Origin: an uncultured Panacagrimonas sp. | Lineage (GTDB): Bacteria > Pseudomonadota > Gammaproteobacteria > Nevskiales > Nevskiaceae | DNA: 14,841 nucleotides | Assembly: GCA_946481265.1 (NCBI GenBank) | Contig: CAMLNE010000063.1 | Coordinates: forward strand, 1 to 14,841 | Direction of reading: 5' to 3' | Shown here: piece after piece, positions 1 to 5,729 of the stretch | Position numbering within the stretch: the first letter of the stretch is position 1 | Layout: each line of letters opens with the position of its first letter | Translations under genes and position numbers: made by a program | Notes under the pieces: generated by a model | Seen by the model: only the letters and a program-made list of their open reading frames with translations | Database searches by the model: none | What the model was told of the DNA's origin: nothing

Positions 1-1
1 A

Positions 2-214
2 GGGCGTGTACACAAGATCGCCCTCTCGGAGGTTACGCAGGCCAGGGCTAAGTCGGGCCTGTCGCAGTCGCAGTTCGCTCAGGTGCTCGGCGTCTCACCT
101 CGCACCCTCCAAGAGTGGGAGCAAGGTCGGCGCAAGCCATCAGGAGCCGCTCAGTCGCTGCTGGCCATTGCGGCGAAGCGCCCGGAAGTGATCCGTGAAA
201 TTTTCCAGTCCTAG
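2..214 (+). CDS. XRE-family antitoxin, NadS/HigA-like (5' partial)
   Basis: This reading frame is open from the left edge and ends at TAG 212-214, giving about 70 visible residues without a start. It contains a clear helix-turn-helix, with GLSQSQFAQVLGVS followed by RTLQEWEQGRRKPSG, then a helical tail ending in REIFQS. This pattern is typical of NadS-like antitoxins of about 95-100 residues that follow a RelE/HigB-type toxin. The N-terminal third and the expected toxin gene would lie off the left edge. The stop lies 10 bases before the R'' box of the attC at 221, so this is the end of one integron cassette. The family role, known from relatives, is to bind and neutralise a partner RNase and repress its own promoter. 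A lone XRE regulator is the alternative. Confidence 0.8.
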   Translation, partial: GRVHKIALSEVTQARAKSGLSQSQFAQVLGVSPRTLQEWEQGRRKPSGAAQSLLAIAAKRPEVIREIFQS

Positions 215-220
215 CGCGGC

Positions 221-292
221 GCCGTCCAACCATCAGCTCCAGGCGACGGCCTCGCTTCGCTCGGCCACGCCTGAACCTAAGCGTTGGACGGC
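221..292 (+). other. integron attC site 1
   Basis: The outer arms form a perfect 10-base inverted repeat, GCCGTCCAAC at 221-230 and GTTGGACGGC at 283-292. These contain R'' GTCCAAC and R' GTTGGAC, matching the RYYYAAC and GTTRRRY consensus. Inner L''/L' boxes CAGGCG (240-245) and CGCCTG (268-273) also pair, with a short GGCC/GGCC stem between them. Length is 72 bases. It closes the antitoxin cassette; the cassette junction is in the GTT at 283-285. The orientation puts the integrase to the left. Confidence 0.9.
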
Positions 293-304
293 AAAGAGAG
301 ATTT

Positions 305-856
305 GTGACCCTTGCGACAGTCATCAATGCTTCCGACTTCGGCATCCTGGTGAAGGAGGCCTTTCATCCGGAGTGCCCCCTTGTCTCCTCGTCCGAGTCC
401 GATCTCGGAGAGCCCCTGCAACGCTTCTCCACTCCAGAACAGATCCAGGCCAAGGTTCAGGAGTGCATGGACGCTGGCCTTCACCACTACGCCTTTGCGC
501 TTTGGTTTCCATCGATGAAGGGGCGGGTTCTCGAGAGAACGATAACCCTTGACCCGCCCCGTGAAGGCAAGACATTTCGCCATTCGCTTGGCGGCTGGGG
601 CATCATCCATTTGCACCTCTATTTCACTCCGCCCAACACGCTGCAGTGCCGAGTCGCGGTGAACTCCAGAGATCGTGCCGCATCGAAGCAAGATCGCTAC
701 CCGGAACTGGGGCCCGCGACAGATTGGGACTGGACTGTGGTTGAAGCAAAGGCGTTCCGCATCTCTCGCCGGCTGGCGTCGATGGGGCGCACCGTGCCTG
801 TTGTCCAACGAGCCGTTGAAGCCGACTCCACGTCGCTGCGGCAACGTCGCGGCTGA
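305..856 (+). CDS. hypothetical cassette-encoded protein, 183 aa
   Basis: I do not recognise this family. GTG at 305 is preferred because the purine-rich AAAGAGAG (293-300) sits 4 bases upstream. The frame is also open from a TTG at 284, but that lies inside the attC junction. The protein has no signal peptide or membrane segment. It is mixed alpha/beta in character, with an aromatic-rich middle (HHYAFALWFPSMKGR, then GGWGIIHLHLYF) and a TDWDWTVVEAKAF stretch near the end. Such beta-rich strands could belong to a compact cytoplasmic fold, but no function can be named. From residue 167 the coding sequence is the R'' box of the next attC, and the stop TGA (854-856) is part of that attC's L' box. 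The last 17 residues are therefore attC-derived. Confidence 0.65.
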   Translation: MTLATVINASDFGILVKEAFHPECPLVSSSESDLGEPLQRFSTPEQIQAKVQECMDAGLHHYAFALWFPSMKGRVLERTITLDPPREGKTFRHSLGGWGIIHLHLYFTPPNTLQCRVAVNSRDRAASKQDRYPELGPATDWDWTVVEAKAFRISRRLASMGRTVPVVQRAVEADSTSLRQRRG

Positions 857-873
857 ACGCCGGCGTGGGGCGG
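801..873 (+). other. integron attC site 2, degenerate R' box
   Basis: R'' is GTCCAAC at 803-809. L'' AAGCCG (819-824) pairs with CGGCT (850-854), and L' continues as CGGCTGAAC. The expected R' position, 865-871, reads GTGGGGC instead of a GTTRRRY core. Pairing of R'' with it leaves one mismatch and one G-T wobble, so the hairpin survives but the conserved GTT is lost. The spacing and internal boxes match the other three sites closely, so I call it an attC, possibly one with low activity. Confidence 0.7.
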
Positions 874-883
874 AAGGATCAGA

Positions 884-913
884 TTGCGACATAGTCACGC
901 GGCGCGTTACTAT
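884..913 (+). promoter_or_regulatory. candidate promoter of the higBA cassette
   Basis: TTGCGA at 884-889 and TACTAT at 908-913 resemble -35 and -10 boxes (4 of 6 matches each) with an 18-base spacer, just after the attC and before higB at 919. If the -10 is used, the transcript would start at or a few bases from the ATG, so higB could be leaderless; no ribosome binding site is visible in front of it. Toxin-antitoxin cassettes commonly carry their own promoter. The boxes are imperfect and were found by eye only. Confidence 0.35.
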
Positions 914-918
914 GCGCC

Positions 919-1197
919 ATGATCGCGTCGTTCCGATGCCCCGACGCCCACGCCCTTGCAGAGGGGCATCGGGTGAGGCGCTTCGTGAACATCGAGGCCG
1001 TAGCTAGGCGCAAGCTCCGGCAGTTGGAGATCGCCGGGCGCCTTGAAGACCTTCGGGTTCCGCCAGGCAATCGCCTCGAGGCGCCGCGTGGAGATAGAAC
1101 CGGGCAGTACAGCACTCGCATTAATGATCAGTGGCGAGTCTGCTTCCGATGGACACAGGCCGGGGCAGCGGATGTCGAGATCGTGGACGACCACTGA
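919..1197 (+). CDS. higB: HigB-type toxin (RelE/ParE superfamily)
   Basis: The 92-residue protein has the usual length and layout of HigB mRNA interferases. It starts MIASF, has a helical middle, then the core PGNRLEAPRGDRTGQYSTR (residues 49-67) followed by the strand NDQWRVCFRW (69-78), and ends in VEIVDDH. The conserved basic residues R52, R57, R60, R67 and R73 and the terminal His92 sit where family members place RNA-contacting residues. Relatives cleave ribosome-bound mRNA and are held inactive by HigA. The antitoxin gene follows 12 bases downstream in the toxin-first order typical of higBA. The pair occupies one integron cassette, where such modules are thought to stabilise arrays. No defect is visible, so it is probably active. 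No Shine-Dalgarno sequence is seen upstream. Confidence 0.9.
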   Translation: MIASFRCPDAHALAEGHRVRRFVNIEAVARRKLRQLEIAGRLEDLRVPPGNRLEAPRGDRTGQYSTRINDQWRVCFRWTQAGAADVEIVDDH

Positions 1198-1209
1198 GGA
1201 GAAAACGTC

Positions 1210-1587
1210 ATGAGGAAACTCAAGCCCATCACTCCAGGAGAACTTCTCGCAGAGGAGTTCCTCAAGCCCATGGGAATCACCCAGTATCGTCTGGCCAAGG
1301 ACGTCGGCGTCCCTGCGCAGCGCATCGGCGACATCGTCATGGGCAAGCGTGCCATCAGTGCCGATACCGATCTTCGGTTGTGCCGTTATCTGGGCCTCTC
1401 CAATGGTTATTGGCTGAGGGCTCAGGCGGCCCATGACACGGAAGTCGCAGAGCGCACCCTCGGTTCAGCCATTGCCAAGATCCGGCCGTGGAGCGCTTCC
1501 GCCCAAACCGGCGTTGCAGCCGACGTCTCTGCCGCCCGACCCTTGCGCAGGCGGAGAGCGACCGCGGTGCCGCAGAGCCGCGGCTGA
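1210..1587 (+). CDS. higA: HigA-type antitoxin with attC-encoded tail
   Basis: This 125-residue XRE-family antitoxin starts at ATG 1210, with GAGGAG at 1196-1201 as its binding site, overlapping the higB stop region. Residues 7-20 (ITPGELLAEEFLKP) and the helix-turn-helix at about 23-47 (ITQYRLAKDVGV, then RIGDIVMGKR) are classic HigA features, followed by SADTDLRLCRYLG and a C-terminal helix. HigA proteins usually end near residue 95-100. Here the frame enters the next attC at residue 98, and about 28 further residues (arginine-rich, ending VPQSRG) come from attC sequence. The stop is the TGA of the L' box. HigA is known to bind HigB and repress the higBA promoter; whether the extra tail matters is unknown. 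Confidence 0.9.
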   Translation: MRKLKPITPGELLAEEFLKPMGITQYRLAKDVGVPAQRIGDIVMGKRAISADTDLRLCRYLGLSNGYWLRAQAAHDTEVAERTLGSAIAKIRPWSASAQTGVAADVSAARPLRRRRATAVPQSRG

Positions 1588-1603
1588 AATGGTGCGTTGG
1601 GCG
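1500..1603 (+). other. integron attC site 3
   Basis: R' is GTTGGGC at 1596-1602, a perfect GTTRRRY match. R'' is GCCCAAAC at 1501-1508, one A longer than the ideal GCCCAAC. L'' is GCAGCCGAC (1516-1524) and L' lies in CCGCGGCTGAA (1578-1588). It is longer than the others, about 104 bases, with a GC-rich middle that can fold. It closes the higBA cassette and overlaps the 3' end of higA. Confidence 0.82.
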
Positions 1604-1686
1604 CCACGAAAGCCGCGCAGTAACCTGATCTCACTCCGGTCGTCAGCTCTCACACCGAACGATCTCATCCTCCAATCCATTCACTC

Positions 1687-2034
1687 ATGGCCTTCAACGA
1701 CATAGAGCGGGCTCGCATCAACAAGGAGGTCGCAGCGTACGTCGCAAAGCGACGGCCGGCGCCATACATGCGAGCGAAAGTCGATCTGGCTTTTCGCTTG
1801 GAGGGCCAAAGCATCGTGATCTTTGAAGTCCGACCCAAGTATCTAGATCCGAGCATCACTGTTGAGAACAACATCGCGAGGGCAACGTACGTTCGCACGA
1901 AGGACGTCTGGAAGGTGTTCTGGCAACGCGCTGATCTCAAGTGGCATGGGTATGAGCCCGACCCCATCGTGGATTCGGTAGGCAAATTTCTGAGTGTCGT
2001 TGAAACCGATGAGTACGGATGCTTCTGGGGGTAG
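1687..2034 (+). CDS. DUF3024 family protein
   Basis: The 115-residue product matches my recollection of the DUF3024 family over almost its whole length. The diagnostic parts are KVDLAFRLEGQSIVIFEVRP (residues 31-50), the ARATYVR and DVWKVFWQRADLKWHGYEP block, and a terminal YGCFWG. The function of the family is unknown; members are small soluble proteins rich in aromatic residues and are frequent in integron cassettes. ATG 1687 begins MAFNDIERARINKEV, which gives the usual family length. No strong ribosome binding site is visible upstream. The stop TAG is 10 bases before the R'' box of the next attC, so this cassette, unlike the two before it, ends before its attC. Confidence 0.85.
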   Translation: MAFNDIERARINKEVAAYVAKRRPAPYMRAKVDLAFRLEGQSIVIFEVRPKYLDPSITVENNIARATYVRTKDVWKVFWQRADLKWHGYEPDPIVDSVGKFLSVVETDEYGCFWG

Positions 2035-2041
2035 CGCCAAT

Positions 2042-2125
2042 GCCGCCCAACCAGTTCTTGCAGCCGACGTCGTTGCCTGCGCTTCGGTCCGGCAACGCCG
2101 CGCGTGAAGTCGGGTGTTGGGCGGC
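2042..2125 (+). other. integron attC site 4 (last in array)
   Basis: The outer arms form a perfect 10-base inverted repeat, GCCGCCCAAC at 2042-2051 and GTTGGGCGGC at 2116-2125, holding R'' GCCCAAC and R' GTTGGGC. Inside lie a GCAGCCGACGT L'' region and a perfect 7-base stem CGTTGCC (2071-2077) with GGCAACG (2091-2097). Length is 84 bases. It closes the DUF3024 cassette. I find no further attC to the right, so it marks the distal end of the recognisable array. Confidence 0.9.
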
Positions 2126-2160
2126 TTGACGAGCAGCACGCGCACCTTGGAACCGGGGGG

Positions 2161-2334
2161 GTGGTCATGCAGGGCGGCGAAGACGGAAGCGCAAAGGCGA
2201 GCCATGCAGATACGTGGGGAGCGTCACTCCTCAACAAGCTCCCTTCGGTAGCGCGCGAGCGTAGAAAGCGAGCTGCGTCGAAGAAGCGTCGCGCGATAGC
2301 TCGGCGCCTTACATCGGACGAACCTCTTGAGTGA
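2161..2334 (+). CDS. small basic hypothetical ORF after last attC
   Basis: I do not recognise this sequence. The frame is open from inside the last attC and ends at TGA 2332-2334. Possible starts are GTG 2161 and ATG 2167. The 57-residue product has an acidic start (QGGEDGS) and a very basic arginine/lysine-rich C-terminal half (VARERRKRAASKKRRAIARR). It could be a last cassette that lost its attC, the end of a broken chromosomal gene, or chance. The G-run at 2155-2161 is a possible but poor ribosome binding site. Confidence that it is expressed is low. Confidence 0.25.
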   Translation: MVMQGGEDGSAKASHADTWGASLLNKLPSVARERRKRAASKKRRAIARRLTSDEPLE

Positions 2335-2362
2335 ACAGTGACTAGGTCCGCCTGCTTCCTGA

Positions 2363-2632
2363 TGGGTGGCCGCTGTACATCACGACGATACGGTCTCGAT
2401 GTACTACGCGGACCCGGATGGAAACCAGATGGAGTTTCAGGTGGAGACCTTCGAAGCCCATCGAGCGGCGCCACCGGAACTCAAGGCGAGGCCACGGATC
2501 AAGGGTCCGGGCGTGGAATTCGATCCGGACGCGTGGCTGGTTCGCCTCAGGATGGGGACACCCGACACGGCGTTGCTGATACGTTCCGTGCACGAGCCGA
2601 TGTCGCTGATTCGCGGGGCGCTTGAGGGTGGC
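2363..2632 (+). pseudogene. VOC/glyoxalase-family dioxygenase, C-terminal remnant
   Basis: The frame beginning near 2366 reads AAVHHDDTVSMYYADPDGN, then QMEFQVETF, and later GVEFDPDAWLVRLRMG and HEPMSLIRGAL. This is the C-terminal part of a vicinal-oxygen-chelate protein resembling biphenyl-diol/catechol extradiol dioxygenases, in which the DPDGN-x-MEFQV strand carries a metal-ligand Glu. The N-terminal VOC module and any authentic start are missing; an in-frame TGA lies at 2360-2362 immediately upstream. The remnant has also lost its stop, because the frame stays open into the following cytochrome gene. It is probably a dead fragment at the edge of the integron array. A GTG at 2366 could start translation, but the product would lack half the fold. 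Confidence 0.65.
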
Positions 2633-2761
2633 CAGGACGCTGGACCCAGGGCGGGTCGTCGCGGCCCGGCCACAGACTCCAGCCGATGTCCCTGTCGCCG
2701 CTTCGCGTCGTCAAAATCGCAGCTGGACCCCGTTGTCATGTTGTCTGGACCGGAGATGAGT

Positions 2762-3262
2762 ATGGCGAGCGTCAATGCGGTGCTCCTGGGATCCCTGGTG
2801 GTCTTGCTCATGGCAAGCGCTGCGCCGCGGACTTCCGCCGAGGAGGGCGCCGGAGCAGCGCCAGACATGAAGCTGTCCCACGATCTGCAGGCGCTCCTTC
2901 GTGGCGAAATGCGGGAGCTGCTGGGCGGTACGCAGGCGATCGCCGCCGCGCTTCCGGTTGGAGACTGGGGGGCGATTGCGACGACAAGCCGGAAGATGAA
3001 GGACAGCTACATTCTCAACCAGGCGCTCACGCCGGCTCAGGCCGAAGAGCTGAGCGCCCTTCCATCGCACTTCAAGGAGCTGGACGAAGCCTTTCATGCC
3101 AGGGCGGACAAGCTGCGCGAAGCTGCGGAACGACATGACCCGGAAGCTGCAGCGTTTCACTATTCGCGCTTGTTGGAGGCGTGCGTAGGCTGCCATGCGT
3201 CGTTCGCCCGGTCGCGGTTCCCCAGTCTTGGGTCTCCCGCATCCGAGCCGCATCACCATTGA
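2762..3262 (+). CDS. cytochrome c'-like class II cytochrome c, periplasmic
   Basis: The 166-residue protein starts with a signal peptide (VNAVLLGSLVVLLMASAAP, cleavage near TSAEE). The mature part is all-helical, and a single heme-binding motif CVGCH lies close to the C terminus, followed by ASFARSRFP. A C-terminal CxxCH after a four-helix-bundle-like domain is the signature of class II cytochromes (cytochrome c'/c556). ATG 2762 is chosen because GGAG at 2752-2755 is correctly spaced; the ATG at 2756 is too close. Heme would be attached in the periplasm by the Ccm system. The physiological role is unclear; relatives bind gases or carry electrons. The tail ends in His-His-His. The VOC remnant upstream is in the same open frame, without a stop between. 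Confidence 0.8.
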   Translation: MASVNAVLLGSLVVLLMASAAPRTSAEEGAGAAPDMKLSHDLQALLRGEMRELLGGTQAIAAALPVGDWGAIATTSRKMKDSYILNQALTPAQAEELSALPSHFKELDEAFHARADKLREAAERHDPEAAAFHYSRLLEACVGCHASFARSRFPSLGSPASEPHHH

Positions 3263-3393
3263 GCGCGCAAGGCGACGGAATACAAGAACAGCTTCCAGCC
3301 GACATCCCGGCCACCGTTCGGGCACCAGGGTCGCGGCTGCAGCCCGGGTGTCATGGCGTCGGTCTCAAATATTCCAACGCACAGTAGAAACCG

Positions 3394-4083
3394 ATGAGAC
3401 ACCGCGAGCGGCATCGAACGCATCGAACAGGGTGGCTGCGCGCCGCCGTCCTCGGGGCAAACGATGGCATCGTTTCCACCGCGAGCCTGGTGCTGGGAGT
3501 GGCAGCCGCCGGGGCAGGCACCCAGGCCATTGTCGTTGCGGGTGTTGCCGGCCTTGTGTCCGGCGCCATGTCGATGGCCGCCGGCGAATATGTCTCGGTC
3601 AGCTCACAAGCCGATACCGAACGTGCGGATCTCGCCCGCGAGCGACAGGAGCTGGCCGACGATCCCGATCAGGAGCACGAGGAACTGGCCTCGATCTATG
3701 TCCAGCGTGGGCTGCCCAGACCCCTGGCATCCAGTGTCGCCACTCATCTCATGAAGCACGATGCGCTGGGCGCGCACAGCAGGGACGAGCTGGGTATCTC
3801 CGATACCTTGGCCGCACGACCCATACAGGCCGCGTTTGCATCCGCCGGGACGTTCGCCGCGGGAGCGGCGCTTCCCTTGCTGATGGTGCTGCTGCTTCCG
3901 AGCGCCGTGCTGATGTGGGGTCTGGCAGCCAGCTCGCTGCTCTTTCTTGCGCTCCTGGGGCTGCTGGCGGCACGTGCAGGCGGCGCTCCTCCTCTGGCAT
4001 CTGTCCTGCGCGTGTCCTTCTGGGGAAGCCTGGCAATGGGCCTGACCGCCGCCGTCGGAGCGATCTTCGGGGTGTTTGCATGA
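3394..4083 (+). CDS. VIT1/CCC1 family Fe2+/Mn2+ transporter
   Basis: The 229-residue integral membrane protein has the family hallmarks. The first helix contains GANDGIVSTASLVLGVAAA (about residues 22-40) and the second AGLVSGAMSMAAGEYVSVSS (about 51-70), with acidic and Met residues that line the metal path in VIT1. A hydrophilic, acidic-rich loop of about 70 residues (ERADLARERQEL, DPDQEHEEL), the metal-binding domain in relatives, is followed by three more helices at about 147-169, 170-193 and 206-229. The usual five-helix topology and length are complete. The inferred role is moving ferrous iron or manganese out of the cytoplasm. The start agrees with the typical N terminus of bacterial homologues, but its ribosome binding site is weak. 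It looks monocistronic. Confidence 0.9.
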   Translation: MRHRERHRTHRTGWLRAAVLGANDGIVSTASLVLGVAAAGAGTQAIVVAGVAGLVSGAMSMAAGEYVSVSSQADTERADLARERQELADDPDQEHEELASIYVQRGLPRPLASSVATHLMKHDALGAHSRDELGISDTLAARPIQAAFASAGTFAAGAALPLLMVLLLPSAVLMWGLAASSLLFLALLGLLAARAGGAPPLASVLRVSFWGSLAMGLTAAVGAIFGVFA

Positions 4084-4183
4084 AGCAGGCCGCGTTGCCT
4101 GGCGTGACAACCGGTGAGCCATTCCAGCGGAAGCCGCTTCGCGGCGCGCCTTGCTGGTCGCGGTAGACCTCGGGGGAGCAGAG

Positions 4184-4651
4184 GTGACGAAGATCTCGTC
4201 TGCGTGGACGCCCTTCTACAAGCGCGCCCTTCCTGCGCTCTGGCTCGGCATTCTCGGATTCGCCGTCGCAACGATGCTCGGCAGCGGAGCGCTACGCGAG
4301 CAGCCTGCGATTCTCCTGGCTCCCATCCTGATGGCGGCATTCGGCTTCTTTGTGTTCAGGAAGCTCGTCTGGAACCTGGCCGACGAGGTCTTCGATTGCG
4401 GCGAGTACCTGGTCGTAAGGAAGGGATCCCGCGAGGAGCGGATCCACCTGTCCAATGTCATGAATGTCAGCGCTACCGCGATGATGAATCCCCCGCAGAT
4501 CACCCTTCGCCTGGTCACTCCCGGAGGCTTTGGTGACGAGATCAGCTTCAGCCCGAGGCTGAGGTTCTCGCTCAATCCATTCGCCAGGAGCAAGGTCGCG
4601 GACGACCTGATGGTCCGGGCACACAGGGCCAGGGGCCACCGCGGGGTCTAG
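4184..4651 (+). CDS. two-TM membrane protein with PH-like tail, unknown function
   Basis: GTG 4184 is chosen because GGGGGAG (4172-4178) lies 5 bases upstream; the frame is open from a TTG at 4151, which lacks such a site. The 155-residue product has a short cytoplasmic start, two hydrophobic segments (PALWLGILGFAVATMLGSG and AILLAPILMAAFGFFVF), and a soluble C-terminal domain. That domain reads as alternating beta-strands (EVFDCGEYLVVRKGSREERI, then ITLRLVTPGGFGDEISFSP). This arrangement resembles bacterial proteins with a membrane anchor followed by a PH-like domain, an inference from pattern only. I cannot assign a function. It lies 100 bases after the metal transporter and may or may not be co-transcribed with it. 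Confidence 0.75.
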   Translation: MTKISSAWTPFYKRALPALWLGILGFAVATMLGSGALREQPAILLAPILMAAFGFFVFRKLVWNLADEVFDCGEYLVVRKGSREERIHLSNVMNVSATAMMNPPQITLRLVTPGGFGDEISFSPRLRFSLNPFARSKVADDLMVRAHRARGHRGV

Positions 4652-5066
4652 CCAGCGGATGCATCCGGACCCGCTGCCGCCCGTCAGTGCAATCCCGAAC
4701 CGCCGCGGCATTGGCGGTGGGACCGCGCGCAGGCATGGGGCACCGCGACGTCCATGAACGTGCTGGCCATCGTCCTGCTCGGCACGCTGGATGCGGACAT
4801 CGCCATTGGGCGGGCTACCACCTGGTCTTGTTTATTGCTCATGACTTCGATCCCCATTCCATGTCGATTGATCGCTGCATTGACGGCGGGGGTTCGTGGC
4901 GTCCGGCGGCACAGGCATGCGCGACTGCAGATTGAGGCGGCGCATGCTCAACAAGCGAACCCAGGCGACCGCCCTGTCGCCCACACTCCCAGTTGCATCT
5001 GGAGGACGGAACTGGGCGACAGGGCGTCGCCCGTCCGCGGGTATTGAGCGCCCAGGAGCCACACGC
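4652..5066. other. 415-base intergenic region with a large palindrome
   Basis: No convincing gene is seen here. Short frames exist (for example from ATG 4754) but lack a ribosome binding site and change character midway. An AT-richer patch at 4827-4845 (TTGTTTATTGCTCATGAC) could be part of a promoter, but no matching -10 is clear. The main structure is the inverted repeat at 4965-5030, listed separately. Confidence 0.5.
4965..5030. repeat. 66-base inverted repeat in leader of the glycine-rich protein gene
   Basis: The left arm GCCCTGTCGCCCA (4971-4983) is perfectly complementary to TGGGCGACAGGGC (5013-5025). The pairing continues after a one-base bulge as GCGAC (4965-4969) with GTCGC (5026-5030), so 18 base pairs flank a 29-base centre. 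CCCAGTT at 4988-4994 can pair with AACTGGG at 5010-5016 as an alternative fold. The repeat ends 36 bases before ATG 5067. It has no following T-run, so it is not a typical rho-independent terminator. It may be an RNA control element, a protein-binding palindrome or a relic of a small mobile element. Confidence 0.8.
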
Positions 5067-5288
5067 ATGCCCAAGCGCGGCAACGACAGGAAATCCGGCC
5101 ACCTGGGCATTTGCATCGCGATGGGGATCGCCATCGGCGCCGCATTCGGCATTGCCCTGGACAATCTAGCGTTGGGAATCGGGCCCGGCATTGCCCTGGG
5201 AATTGCCATATCACTGGCAATATCCGGCCGACCGTCCGGCAAGTCGCCAGAAGACGCTCGGGGTGGTGAAGACCGCGATGGCGGCTGA
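5067..5288 (+). CDS. small glycine-rich membrane protein, 73 aa
   Basis: ATG 5067 is preceded by AGGAG at 5054-5058 with good spacing. The basic N terminus (MPKRGNDRKSGHLG) is followed by a long hydrophobic stretch with regularly spaced glycines (ICIAMGIAIGAAFGIALDN, then ALGIGPGIALGIAISLAI). It ends in a hydrophilic tail rich in Asp, Glu and Gly. The G-x-x-x-G-like spacing suggests one or two packed transmembrane helices of glycine-zipper type. Similar small proteins are common and uncharacterised in Proteobacteria. The 66-base palindrome lies in its leader. No function is assigned. Confidence 0.75.
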   Translation: MPKRGNDRKSGHLGICIAMGIAIGAAFGIALDNLALGIGPGIALGIAISLAISGRPSGKSPEDARGGEDRDGG

Positions 5289-5423
5289 GCTTGGCCATGC
5301 GTTCATGTCGGCAGGGCCTGGTCATGCCGGGCAGGGCAGGTACCGCGGGGCATTGCTCGGCGCCACTGCGCGGTGCGGCTCAGGTCAGGCGCTGGCCGCA
5401 AAACAAAAAATGGATCGACGCAG

Positions 5424-5729
5424 ATGAGCTTTCCCGAGGACCTTGGAACCATTGCATGCCGTTGCGTCGCAGAGCGCGGCAGGCCGGTGCTGGCCGTGTC
5501 GCACGCCGGCGGCGACTGGCAGATGTATTGCGGGTTCGACAACCATGACTTTCAGAGCAAGGCGGCCATGGCGAACGAGCTGCTCGTCGTGCATATCGCT
5601 CGTCTTGCCGGACAGGACGCGACGCTCAATGAGGTATCCGATCTTCCGGTGGACATGGGAGCCGAACGATCGGCCGTTGGCATGGAATGGATCCGGTTCA
5701 GCGACTCGGATGAAGACTCGGATGAATAG
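5424..5729 (+). CDS. hypothetical acidic protein, 101 aa
   Basis: ATG 5424 begins MSFPEDLGTIACRC, and the frame ends at TAG 5727-5729. The protein is soluble and acidic, with HAGGDWQMYCGFDNHDF in the middle, a helical ELLVVHIARL segment, VSDLPVDMGAERSAVG, and an Asp/Glu/Ser-rich tail (SDSDEDSDE). The DWQMYCG and DLPVDMGAER patches look conserved-family-like, and I recall similar uncharacterised proteins, but I cannot name a family. The frame is open upstream to 5373; the ATG is chosen because the upstream residues look non-coding. The ribosome binding site is weak (GACGCAG). There is no signal peptide. Confidence 0.65.
   Translation: MSFPEDLGTIACRCVAERGRPVLAVSHAGGDWQMYCGFDNHDFQSKAAMANELLVVHIARLAGQDATLNEVSDLPVDMGAERSAVGMEWIRFSDSDEDSDE

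Noticed and set aside
284..304. TTG start for the unknown cassette protein inside attC 1
   Set aside because: TTG 284 lies in the R' box itself; GTG 305 has a better binding site. The upstream start cannot be fully excluded.
2042..2125. The paired arms as a rho-independent terminator
   Set aside because: There is no T-run, and the arms match attC box rules with the correct spacing and internal L boxes.
1665..2474. 269-residue minus-strand frame
   Set aside because: It covers the DUF3024 gene, the last attC and the VOC remnant in antisense, so it is incompatible with well-supported features.
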